Assembly (NCBI RefSeq): GCF_963678635.1
Contig: NC_087062.1
Coordinates: forward strand, 21,069,789 to 21,133,788
DNA length: 64,000 nt
Source: Symsagittifera roscoffensis
Lineage: Eukaryota > Xenacoelomorpha > Acoela > Convolutidae
Direction: 5' to 3'
A program made the translations under genes and the position numbers. Under the pieces are notes generated by a model. The model was given only the letters and a program-made list of their open reading frames with translations, was not told where the DNA came from and ran no database searches. Below are positions 37,801-49,800 of the stretch, piece after piece. The stretch's first letter is position 1. Each line of letters starts with the position of its first letter.

Positions 37801-40800
37801 TTCGGGTAGATGTTGATCGGAACACAATGATAAAAACGATGTATCATTGATAGCCATAACTTAGTTAGGATAGAATTCTATTTCAGGGCAAACCAATTGC
37901 GGAGAGTAGGGGTGAGGTGAAGTATGGCAACTCATTCTTCGAGTGGTTTGCAGAGGAGGCGAAGCGCATTAGGGGAGATATCCTTTTGCACCCTATCAAG
38001 AGGGACTCCCGATACCTCATAGTCAGACAACCCGTAGGCGTGGCAGCATTGATCACTCCCGTAAGAAATTGTAAACTAAAAAAACATCCAATCAGAAAAA
38101 GGAGTCACTCCCGTAAGAAAGTGTAAACTACAAAAACATCCAATCAGAAAAAGGAGTCACTCCCGTAAGAAAGTGTAAACTACAAAAGCATCCAATCAGA
38201 AAAAGGGATAGAATTGAAGATAATTGTGGGAAAGCCGTCCGTTTTTCTTTCACTTAAAATTACATTTTATTATTATTAAGTTTCAGAAACTGTGTTTTTT
38301 TTTGCCTGAAAATCGATTGACTGCTGGACTATCTAAAGTTTTTTTAATAACATTATCGGTAGATGCTGATAGGAAAAAGGGTTCCACTGAAGCAATTAGA
38401 GTCACGGTTGTAATTAAGATGAATCCGCAAAATTGCGCTTAATTTGTTTTGCCTTGTCGAAGCTGAGCAAGTTTCTTTAAAATGTTTCAGAAGTTGATCG
38501 CGTGAATTGGTGGCTGTTATGTTGGCTTTAAAATAAAAGATCCAGGAAAGAGACTCGTTTTTGGCATCATAGATGTTTTCAGTGGAACTTCCCTTTGGCC
38601 ATGATCACAAGGAAGGCGGGTGCTGCATTGGCTGCTGGATGCTCAGTTGTGATCAAGCCTGCCGAAGACACTCCACTAACTGCATTGGCGATGGCCAAAA
38701 TAGTAGAGAAGGTTGGATTATAAGACTGAAATGATGAAAAAGAGGACAGAGTTTTAAAAGAAGAAATTGAGAAAATCTGTCTGCTTATGGTTAGATGATT
38801 ACACGAGCGTAGCATAATGTGATTGCACGATAAAAAACTTTACAACCTTTTTACTTTTTGTGGCACTGCCAAGGTGAATGTGCTTTCTTGGGGCACTTTT
38901 AAAACAGTAGGCAGTATTAAAAGTATAAATACTCTTGACATTTGATAAGTAATAAGTTAATACAGTGCATGCTTTTTACACTAGCAATCAGTGTTCACTA
39001 AAAGTGGTCACTTATTTGGAAATTGTAAAGCATGTGTTCACTGCTTCATTTGTGGCTGAATGTTTAGTGCGTGAGACTCAAATTTCCGAGCTCGCAGATC
39101 GAATCCCATTTTTTTTGCATTTGAAATTCCTGAATTTTGTCGCTTTCTCGCTCGTGTTTGCGAAGTTGCAGCTTCGCCACTGTGTCAAGATAAGGTTTAT
39201 CGATTTTGTTTTCATTTTTTAAAAACTTAACCGCAAGTTTTTAGTGCGAGTTCTTTTTAATGAAAGTTAGTTTGCTTTATACTCCAATGCTTGCTTGATA
39301 TCGGAACACTAGTATATACTATAAATGTTAAGTAATAAATGTGTAATAAATTGTTATCGGGCAGTTTCATTGTGGGTATATTAAATAAATTTACAAACTA
39401 CGCCAACATTTTTAGTGCCTAGAGAGTACCATTGGACCTACAAATGCCTCAGAGTGGAACTTGTTTTAGTATATTTTTGATACTGGGTGTGAAATTTATT
39501 TTCAATTTATAATCATTATTATTGCAAGTGTAACCTGAAAAACCGAGCTTTAATTTTTTTCGAAAAAATAAGTTGATAAAAAACGATAAACCGGTAAAAT
39601 AAATACAATTATTACGCTTGCGATTAGAAAGCGTTATCAAATCGGCATATAGATTTTTAAGGTTTAACTACTTGCGTTTTTTTAGACTCAAATTTCTCTG
39701 CATCTCCATCACAATTTTACTGAAGGTGCTGAATTTGTCTGGAGCGCGAAGGTCCTGTGTTTGAATCTGACCAGGACTTGTTTTTTCAAATTTGACATTC
39801 CGTTACAAAAAATGTCCGCCTATTGTTGGTCTGCTTATTTTTTTTGGGTTTGTTGCCCCATCTTTGATTTTTTTTGCTGTGCGCAATTTTTATTGATGTT
39901 GCTTATAATGTTTTGTTTTACTCCTTCAATTTGTTTTTTTTGCCTGCCTTGACTTCGTATATTTTCCTTTTGAACAGTAATGAACGTAGTAAGGCTCTTA
40001 TAAAGGTCTTGCTGATTTTTTTTCAGAAATCTTAAAATATGCACTTGTGTATATAAGCACTTTTTGAGTTCAATTGGAATTCATTTGCTGAAAGTGACGT
40101 AAATAGCACTCTCCAAATACGAATGTGCAAATGGCGCATAATTTCGTGAACGATTTCGAGTTTCGAAAGTGGAACTTAATTTTCAGATTTCCAGCTGAAT
40201 AAAAACTTTACATGATGATCCAGTTTTCTCAAGTTGGGTTGTTCTTATCAAAAAAGCGCCAATCATAAATCGTTCTAGAAATTCAAATAGCTTTAAGGGT
40301 ATCTATTTTTTATTTGAAATTCGAAATTTGAGATTTTTTTTCATTAAAGTCAGTGTTTTTTTTTTGATGTTTACTTGCGTTTTTTACTCTTTTCCAATCC
40401 CCGATTGGCTTTGTTTTGATTTTTTGCTCCAAAATTTAATTCGACCCAGATGATATCGGCTTATTACACAAGCAAAATTTGTATGATAGAATGAACTCTC
40501 TCTTTTTCACACAAGCAAAGCTTGTGTGATAGTATAAACTGTTTTTTTCCCAACCTAAGTCGCAAATATTCATTTTGAAAGTGCTCTTTTTTGCAGTATG
40601 TGCATAAGATCAATAACCAGCTTTTAAGTACAACCAATGCTAAGGATTTCAACACAGACTATTATATTACAATATCACTTAAGCTTCAAAGTAATATGGA
40701 TCTGTAGCGTAGAGGTAGGGAAGGAGACCCGCAGCAAAATACGAGGGTTCGAACCTGGGCAGGGTCGGATGTTTTCAATGAAATTTTTCGTATACTAGTT

Positions 40801-43800
40801 AAAATGCGTCCGCTCTATAATTTGAGGCATGTTAGTTGGTATTTTTTTTTCTAATTGACTGGTACTGCTAATGCGTCATAATTGGCTTGCATCACTTTGC
40901 AATTATGTAGACTCATAGTGTGCGTGCGTCACAAAGTAGACTCAAAGTTTTACTCATTCCAATTTTCCCAGTAGTTTTATCGGTCAGATTTTTGCTTGTG
41001 TATGCTTGTCTAATTTTGTTTTGTATCTACAACAATTTTGTTCAGTCGTCGCTTAATGATTAATGTTTCCGCTAAATATCCGCTCAATTGTTTTTTAATT
41101 TTAAACGCGGTAGATTGTATTTCTTGACGTGGTTTGTGCAAATAGAAAATCATTCCAGACAATCTTATGAAGTTTTTTCTTTTCGATTTTTTTAAATTTT
41201 TTTTCGCATTTAGTTGTTCTATTTCCTTTCCTGTGTGCTAGCTTGTAATGTTGTTTTTATCTGGTATCGCAAGTTGTGCAAAGCTTTGTTTCGTCTCTGT
41301 GTTAATTCTCGTTTTGGGTTTTCTCTGGGTTTCGATTGCAAACAACCAATTTAATTTACAAGTCCCAACTGGAAATCTGGCGAACGCTTCAAAATGTGTG
41401 ATATGATTGTTTTTTTTTTCAATTGGGCAACGGGAAGTTGTTTTGGGTTTTCTCTGGGTTTCGATTGCAAACAACCTATTTTAGTGACAAATCCCAACTG
41501 GAAATCTGGCGAACAGTTCAAAATGTGTGATATGAATGTTATTTTTTCAATTGGGCAACGGGAAGTCGTATTGTAGGCGAAGTTGCCTTCTGGAGTGTTC
41601 AACGTGGTCACATGCTCCAGATCCAATATAGAGGAAGTGGGGGACACACTGTGTAAGAGCAAAGACGTCCGCAAACTCAGCTTCACAGGGTCCACTGCTG
41701 TAGGAAAAGTTGGTATTGCACATAATTCTTAACAATTATGGGGGTTAATCGCAAGTCCGATGGTGGCAGACTTTTACCGTTCATTCTAAATTTTAAAGTG
41801 GTCAAAGTTTTGTCGAAATGCTCGTTCGCTTCATAGAATTCACGGATAAAAGAAATACAAGAAAAATTCTTCTTGAAAGAAATATGAGCAATTCAAAGTG
41901 AATGTGAAAGCAGTAATCTTTGGAAAATACTGAATTCAAAATTGGTCAAATTTTCGGTCCATTTTTTGCTTCGCTATTTACACTGCTCCTCGCCGAAATT
42001 TCAAATCAGTTTTCCCCTATTTTTTCATTGCAGCTAGAGTTACCAGCGACGTCCATTATAATTATTTAAGATATCAATTATAGCTAAGGAAATTTAACGA
42101 AGCGATAAGGTATAATGTGGAGGATGCGTTTGTAACGAAGACCTAGCGATTTGTTGACAAGAGAAGTGCACATAACCAATTTGGTGCTTTTGATGACAAT
42201 TTGGTTTTAGAAAGTGTTTACAGCCTGATTTACCAATAGCCAATCGGTTAAACTATATGGTTAAAAACACGTGATTCAACCAACTAAAAATTTACATCAG
42301 ACTTTAGTTAAGGAATAAATTCTCCGTTGGCTTTAGATGAGTTAATCATATCGGACTTTTCGCTTACATCTAAATGCTCTCGCGAATAGGTTTTAAAATA
42401 CTATATCTTTTGACGCCATCGGACGTTTAGTTGTGATACCTGATTTTGCAAATAAAAACACTCGAATTTAAGTTTCCTCCTCACTATCGGCGGTCGGAGC
42501 CAAAATACTTTGAAAAAGTACTCTGGCAGAAATTGCTAAAGTAAATAGCTGCCATGCCCATGTTTTTGTCAGAAATACACAGTTATTAATGCAAATTGTT
42601 TGTGTTTCAGCACCTCTATTCTTTGTGTAGCTCCACAGTCAAACGGATCTCTTTAGAACTGGGAGGCAATGCGCCATTTATTGTGTTCAATTCAGCTGAT
42701 GTAGACAATGCAATTGCAGGAGCCATGTCATCCAAATTCAGAAACACAGGCCAAGTCAGTCAGTTCTCTTCAGAAGCTAGACTCTAAAATAAGGTCTTCG
42801 CTTTCAACTTTTAGGCACTAACTTCCAGCCTAAATAAACCGTTGAGAAAAAGCGCGATAAAAAAGTACAATGCAACCGTCGATTTTTCAGCTAGTGTAAA
42901 TTATCAAAACAACCAGGCGAAAAATCCGATTCTGCTATCGTTCTGGCGGCCCATGTGAACAATCCCCGCCTTAATAGACCAACTGAACAATCTCCTACCT
43001 ATAATTAAATGGCAAATTCAAGCCGTAAGGCCATTTACTATGCTCAAATCTGATTGGCAGGAAATATTGATTAAAGGGAGGATGGTTCACTTTGTGCGTG
43101 CTGGCCACTGTATATACTCAACAACCGAGTGAAGATGATATTAAAGAACACCACTGAGAACAAGAAGGGGTGTATAATAAAGACTGATTATTATTATGAT
43201 GTTCGAATTGGAAGGAATTATGACCGATGTTTAAGAGTCGATGAACGTAGTTCAGACTCCATATAGCTCGTGATAATTTTTTTTTCGTTTTTTGAAGTTT
43301 TTAAAATTTGTTCAGGCTCAATTTTACTTCTTTGCGGTTTGACTGTTGAATTCTTTTCAAGTTATGTTCATTTCCTTTGTTAATAGGAAGGCAAAATCCA
43401 AGCAAGTTTAAAGATGACGAAAAATGGGATCGACTTCTAATTTCAAAAATAAAATTTGTTTTTAAGATTTCCAGTGAAATTTACCAAGAAAATCAAAGAG
43501 CTTTAAGTGCACCTTTATTTTTTTGAAAATCAAAAGCTGAGATTTTTCCATAAAATATTTCAGTATCTTTTGTCTACTTGCGATCATTGACTCTTTTCCA
43601 ACTGTCTGTGTGGGCTCGGAAGCGGTTGGTTGAGTGTGGTTACTAGCTTGCACGTGAGATAAGAAGGCATTGTCAAATTGGAAAATAGATTTTCCATTTA
43701 TCAGCTTGTGTGTAGGAATTGACATTGACGGGCAATTGCCTTTTGGCGACCTCCCAAGAGTATAATCATTTCAAATTTCATAAAAAACTAATGTTAGTAG

Positions 43801-46800
43801 CTCGAATTCCAAAATAATTCTCCCCATGTTGAGAAAAACTGGCATGCATAACTTAATTACTCGCATGAATGGAGTGAGAGGCTGAAACAATCTAATTCTG
43901 TTACGACTTTTTTCTTATCTACGACTATTTCAAGCTCAAGCTTATAGCTTGTTATCTAATTACACAAATAAACGGTTGTGGTATATTACGAGTTAGAAAA
44001 TTCTCGAAAACTACTAGCTGAATCTGATATCAAGGGTTCAATCTAAACATCAAGATGTGGACGTCTTGCCCGTATAAAAGGCTAGTCCCATGCTTAAGTG
44101 GAGAAATTTTATGGGTTTTTGGAATTTTCATTTTTTTTTGAAAACTACCCAGCCATATCTGAGACAGAGACGTCAATTGAAAGAGCGAGTAGTGTTTCCC
44201 TCATTTAGATAAGCGACTAATCCCCCACTTATGTTGTAAAATCACTAGGGTTTTGTGTAAAATCCCTTGTTGGAAAATTACTTTTTTCCGTATCAACACA
44301 ATATATGATAACACTAGCCATCAGCTTAGCGTATTATTACGAACCTTATTTTTTTCTAACCTTACTCGCAAATAAAAGAGTTCATTAAAAGTTATCGCTT
44401 ATTTTTGAAATTTCACTGAAGCATTGGAAATTGCATAGGATCTGTTCTCTGCTTTACTTGTGGCATGTATTTGCTGCCTATTAAGCTTCCGTGGCTGAGT
44501 GTTTAGTGAGTGAGACTCTTAATCTCAGGGTCGCAGCTTCGAATCTCATAAAAAACTAACACAAGTGGATCTAGCACTAGTTGGGCCACTAGTTTACTTC
44601 CAAGCGACCGTGGCGAAGATGCGAGAACGTGAGACTCCTAATCATCAGGTCGAAGATTCAAAGTCGAAACCTTGAAGTAGTTTTTTTTTCGGTCGACTTT
44701 TTGCTGCGTTGCATAGGCAATTTGATAAACTAGCTGCGTTATTTTGGCTAGTGTTAATAAAACTAAAAGCGAGCGTGGAGCAGATTTGAGAACTTGATTT
44801 TCCTAGTCTCACAATATTTTGTTTCAAGGTGGATTTTTGATCTATTCCTTATTGCTTGCTTAGAGCTCTTTGCATTTTCCTCGCTTTACTAGTCTCTGCT
44901 CTTTACTAGTGTTTGTTACCTATTAAACGTTCGTGGCTGAGTGGTTAGTGTCTGAGACTCATAATCTCTAGGGCACAGATTCGAATCCGAGACGTTGCCT
45001 AACTGTTACTAATTCGAGGCTTATTTGGAAATTTTCTTTTTGCATTTTATAGATCTGCTCCTTGTAGTTTTCTCGCTACTTTTTGCAAAGCGAAGCATGG
45101 TCTGTGTGTCAAAAATGGTACTTATGGTCCAAACGTCTCCTGTTCTATGTACCTGCATACTTTGCTAGTCTCTTTTCATTTTACCCCACGTTTTACGGCC
45201 TTCGAAATTTTCAGTGGGAGGATTTTTGACCTATTTCTTTTGAATTTCATTTTCTCAAGTTTCAAAAGAACAAATTATATGATATCCAGTCTCAAGATGC
45301 TATTTCCTAAATTCGGTAGAAAAAAAAGATATGACAGCAAAGAAGCCCCTTTTTGACATTTTGCTTAATTTTAAAAGTTTTCTCAAAAACTAACCTTCCA
45401 AATCGGAGGTTATCGGTTCAACCGATAGAAAAAAGCAGTTAAGCGAATCTTACCTGCGCAAGCCGTCTAAAAATATGGCCTTAGGAAATGTCCAGTGATT
45501 TAAATTTGGGCCGTTTTTTTTAAATTTCATCACTATTCTTAAAAACTACTATCTAAATTTGATATTATGGGTTCAATCTAAAAATCAGGGCGTCGAAGTC
45601 TTCCCTGCATAAGAGGCCATTACCATGCTTTATTAGAGAAAAGTTTATGGACCTAGGAAAAGTCAAATTATTGATTTTTTGATCGTTTTTTGGACTCTTT
45701 TTCACTTCTTTCAAAAACTACCCAGCCAAATCTAAGAATAAGAATGCTACTGAAAGAGCGAGTATTAGTTTAATCCTTAAGATAAGCTGCTAATATCGTA
45801 CTTATTAGCTGCTTATTTGAAGCTATTGAGCAGAGAATTTCCAGGGTACTGCGAAAAGTCCACTTTTTCGAAATTCTGAAAATTGCGCATTTTCGTATCA
45901 GTACAAAATATGATTAAAAACATTAGAACAAGTACATTCAGCATTAGCTAGATCACTAGTTTAATTCCAAGTTACCGCGGCTCAAATGCGAGGACGTGAG
46001 TGACGCTCCCAGTCTCTAGGTCGGGTGTTCAAATCCGGAACATTGAATAAGTTTTATGTTTTGCTCGAAATTTTGCTGCTTTATTGGTGGCTACTGTTAG
46101 GAAAATTACAAGCGGTCGCGGAGCAGATGTGAGAACGTGATACTTCTAATCTTGTTTTGCCTGTTTAGAGCTCTTTTTAGCATTTTTCTCGCTTGTGTTT
46201 GCAAACCGCAGCTTCGCCTCTGTAGTATAAATGTACTGCTCGTAAGTTTCATCCGTATTGGTTTTTTTCTGATTTATTAGTGGCTGTTGTTTGAGGACAG
46301 CAAATTAAATGGGGCAGTTGTCGAGATAAAAACCATAGATCTTTGGTTCGAATCCCTTAGGGGGCAATTTTTATTGCAATAGTGGTAACACTGCAAATTT
46401 TTCTGAATAATTTTTGTTCCGTCCTCCGTACGAACAATGTAGGAAATTATTTAGTTTGCGAAAGCAAGTTTTCTTTGAATTAGGAACTAGAATTTTTCAT
46501 ATTTTCTTGGTCCTTGGTCTAATTGTAAAGCGCGTGCGTTAGGTAGGATCGCAAGGTTATGACAAGTTAATGACTTTTTATGACATTTTTGTAGAGATAA
46601 GTTTTTTGAGACATTTTATAGTAATTTGTCCGAGTTCCGTATCAGTTTCTATCTGCTAGCTTGCAGAGCTACGTTTGTTTTGTGCCGGACCTGTTGTCAA
46701 GATCCCTTTAGCCTCTGCTTACATTGCATTTGGCCAAATATTTTTTCTCGATAGAAACTGCGTTCCGTAAGTTGAACGTGAAAAGTACGTGTTTCGACCT

Positions 46801-49800
46801 GATTATCATTGAATCTCATATGTATTTCTAGGGTGCACAAGTGGCTCATAGATGATATCAGAGGCTTTGACCGCTGTAGATAGTTGAGTCCAGGAGGTAT
46901 CTTTCTGCAAACTTGCTACATATAGTTTTTTTACGCTTGCGATTAGAAAGCGTTATCAAATCGGAAGACTTTTTTCTAGTTACCAACTATTTTAACAAAA
47001 TCAGTTGTAGCAATTATGCTGACATGCTCAATTTCATGAAAGTTTAAATTATCTATCAGGTACTGCTCAAACTTTTGCATGTATAATTGCAGAGTTCTGC
47101 TGATGATTTTTCGGCTTCATTGTTGTCGACTAGTTCCTGTTTGATTAAAACAGGTATGATGAAAGTGTATGGATTCGGGATTTTATTTGTTTTGGATAGT
47201 CCTCCCCTTCCCTCTGTATGCCTGAATAATCACCTAGTCTCTTTTTACCTTTACTTCACTTTCTACAAACTTCGAAAAATTGTTTGGGGGAATTTTGGAC
47301 CCGTATATATTTTTTACTTTTTCTCAAAAACTACCTCCCAAATTTGAGATAATAGCGAGAACGTGTCACGAGACGCTCCCCTCCGAAAGCGACTACGCCC
47401 AAATTTTTTGACGCCCAAATATTATGGCCCTCGGATAAGTCAAACTTTCGATTTTTAATCGTTTTTTGAAACTTTTTGACTTTAATCGAAAACTACTCTT
47501 CCAAATCTGAGTTCAAGGGATCAATGGAGAAAACAGGTTATGTGAAGCCTCCGTGCATAAGCGGCTGTACCCAATTTGTTCACATAGAAAGTTATGGCCC
47601 TCGGGTGAAGTTTTTGAATTTTCGATCGATTTATGAAACTTCTGACTTTTCTTGGAAATTACCCTCCCAAATGTGAGTTTTTGATTTTAATCGAAAGGAC
47701 GAGTTGTGGGAAGCTCTCCTGCCCTAACGGCTCTGTTTAAATCCTTTATACGAAAAGTTATGACTAGGAAAAGCCGCAGTTGTGATTTTTTCTTCATTTT
47801 TGAAAGTTTTTCTCAAAAACTAACTACCCCGCAAATCTATGATTTTTGGTTAAATAGAGAGAAAGAGTCGTGGGAAGCTCCCCTGCACAAGCAGCTACGA
47901 CCCAATGATTTTACATCAGAAGTTATGGCTCTCGAAGATGTCAAAGTATCGATTTTTTGACCGTTTTTGAATATTTTCGACTTTGCTTTTCGAAAACTAC
48001 CCTCTCAAATCTGAGGCGGCAAAATTAGGTTATCATAATCGCGCCTCGCGTAACTTTTGGACCTAGCACACTCTTTGTGACTTAGAAGAATTTGTTGCTT
48101 CAGCAACGCTATTTCATCGTTTTTCCTCTTCCTTCTTCAATGGTAACATTGTTTACCCTTGCGATAGCAGTGTTCACCCTTGCGAATCGGGTATTGCAAG
48201 CATATTATTTCATCGTTTTTCTAGTTCCTTTTGCAATAGTAACATTGTTTACCCTCGCGACAGCAAGGGTATTGTAATCCGGTTCTAGACTTTTTTCCCC
48301 CGCAAGCAACTTTGTCCTCCGGACTCATTGGACTCCTAGTGATACTTTGGTTCATAATGAATTCAAATGTTGCACTGTCTTTAGCTTAATTAGCCTGGTA
48401 GTAAGGAATACGCCTGGGACGGCAAAGGTTTTGGGTTCGAATCTGACAGGACCAGTTTTTTAAACGATAATTGTTCCCGGTCAAAAAAAATTGGGCTTAT
48501 GTTTGTTTGCTTATGTTTTGTCGGCTTAGTTGCCACATCTGAGAATCGTTTATTTTATCTGTCACATTGGTTGCAATTTTGCCAGCTCGATTTTATGAAA
48601 TCTTATTTTTTTGTTTTGTTTTTCGTCTGTTTTATCAGCCGGATAAATTTCGGCTTAATAAATATCGACTAAGTGACGTCTTATTGCGTTGTTACTTCCG
48701 AAAAAATGCGCATTTGTCTGCTATCTATCTCTCTCAAGTGCGCATTTGTCCTAGGTCTCTCAAGGGCGCATCGTCTCATTTCTTTTCGGCATGAAGGGTG
48801 TCGGCTCAGGTTTTTTGGCTTTGTTACCGCTTGGCAATAATAAATTCAAATCCAATCAATCATTCGGCGTATCTGGCGTACAGGTAAAACAACTGCTTGA
48901 GACTGCAGATATTTGCGGTTCTCTCTCTCAAGTGCGCATGTGTCCTAGGTCTCTCAAGTACGCATCCTCTCATGTTTTTCGGCATGAAGGGAGTCGGCTC
49001 AGGTTTTTGGCTTTGTTACCGCTCGGCAATAATAAATTCAAATTCAATCAACCATTCGGCGTATCTGGCGTAGAGGTAAAACAACTGCTTGAGACGGCAG
49101 ATATTTGCGATTCTGTCTCTCTCAAGTGCGCATGTGTCCTAGGTCTCTCAAGTGCGCATCCTCTCATTTCTTTTCGGCATGAAGGGTGTCGGCTCAGGTT
49201 TTTTGGCTTTGTTACCGCTTGGCAATAATAAATTCAAATCCAATCAATCATTCGGCGTATCTGGCGTACAGGTAAAACAACTGCTTGAGACTGCAGATAT
49301 TTGCGGTTCTCTCTCTCAAGTGCGCATGTGTCCTAGGTCTCTCAAGTACGCATCCTCTCATGTTTTTCGGCATGAAGGGTGTAGGCTCAGGTTTTTTGGC
49401 TTTGTTACCGCTTAGCAATAATAAATTCAAATCCAATCAACCATTCGGCGTATCTGGCGTAGAGGTAAAACAACTGCTTGAGACTGCAGATATTTGCGGT
49501 TCTCTCTCTCAAGTGCGCATGTTTCCTAGGTCTCTCAAGGGCGCATCCTCTCATGTTTTTCGGCATTAAGGGTGTCGGCTCAGGTTTTTTGGCTTTGTTA
49601 CCGCTCGGCAATAATAAATTCAAATTCAATCAACCATTCGGCGTATCTGGCGTAGAGGTAAAACAACTGCTTGAGACGGCAGATATTTGCGATTCTGTCT
49701 CTCTCAAGTGCGCATGTGTCCTAGGTCTCTCAAGTGCGCATCCTCTCATTTCTTTTCGGCATGAAGGGTGTCGGCTCAGGTTTTTTGGCTTTGTTACCGC

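Noticed and set aside
40698-40767. Functional tRNA gene
   Set aside because: A- and B-box strings are present, but the acceptor stem does not pair and the D-arm is poor, as in the other dispersed units.
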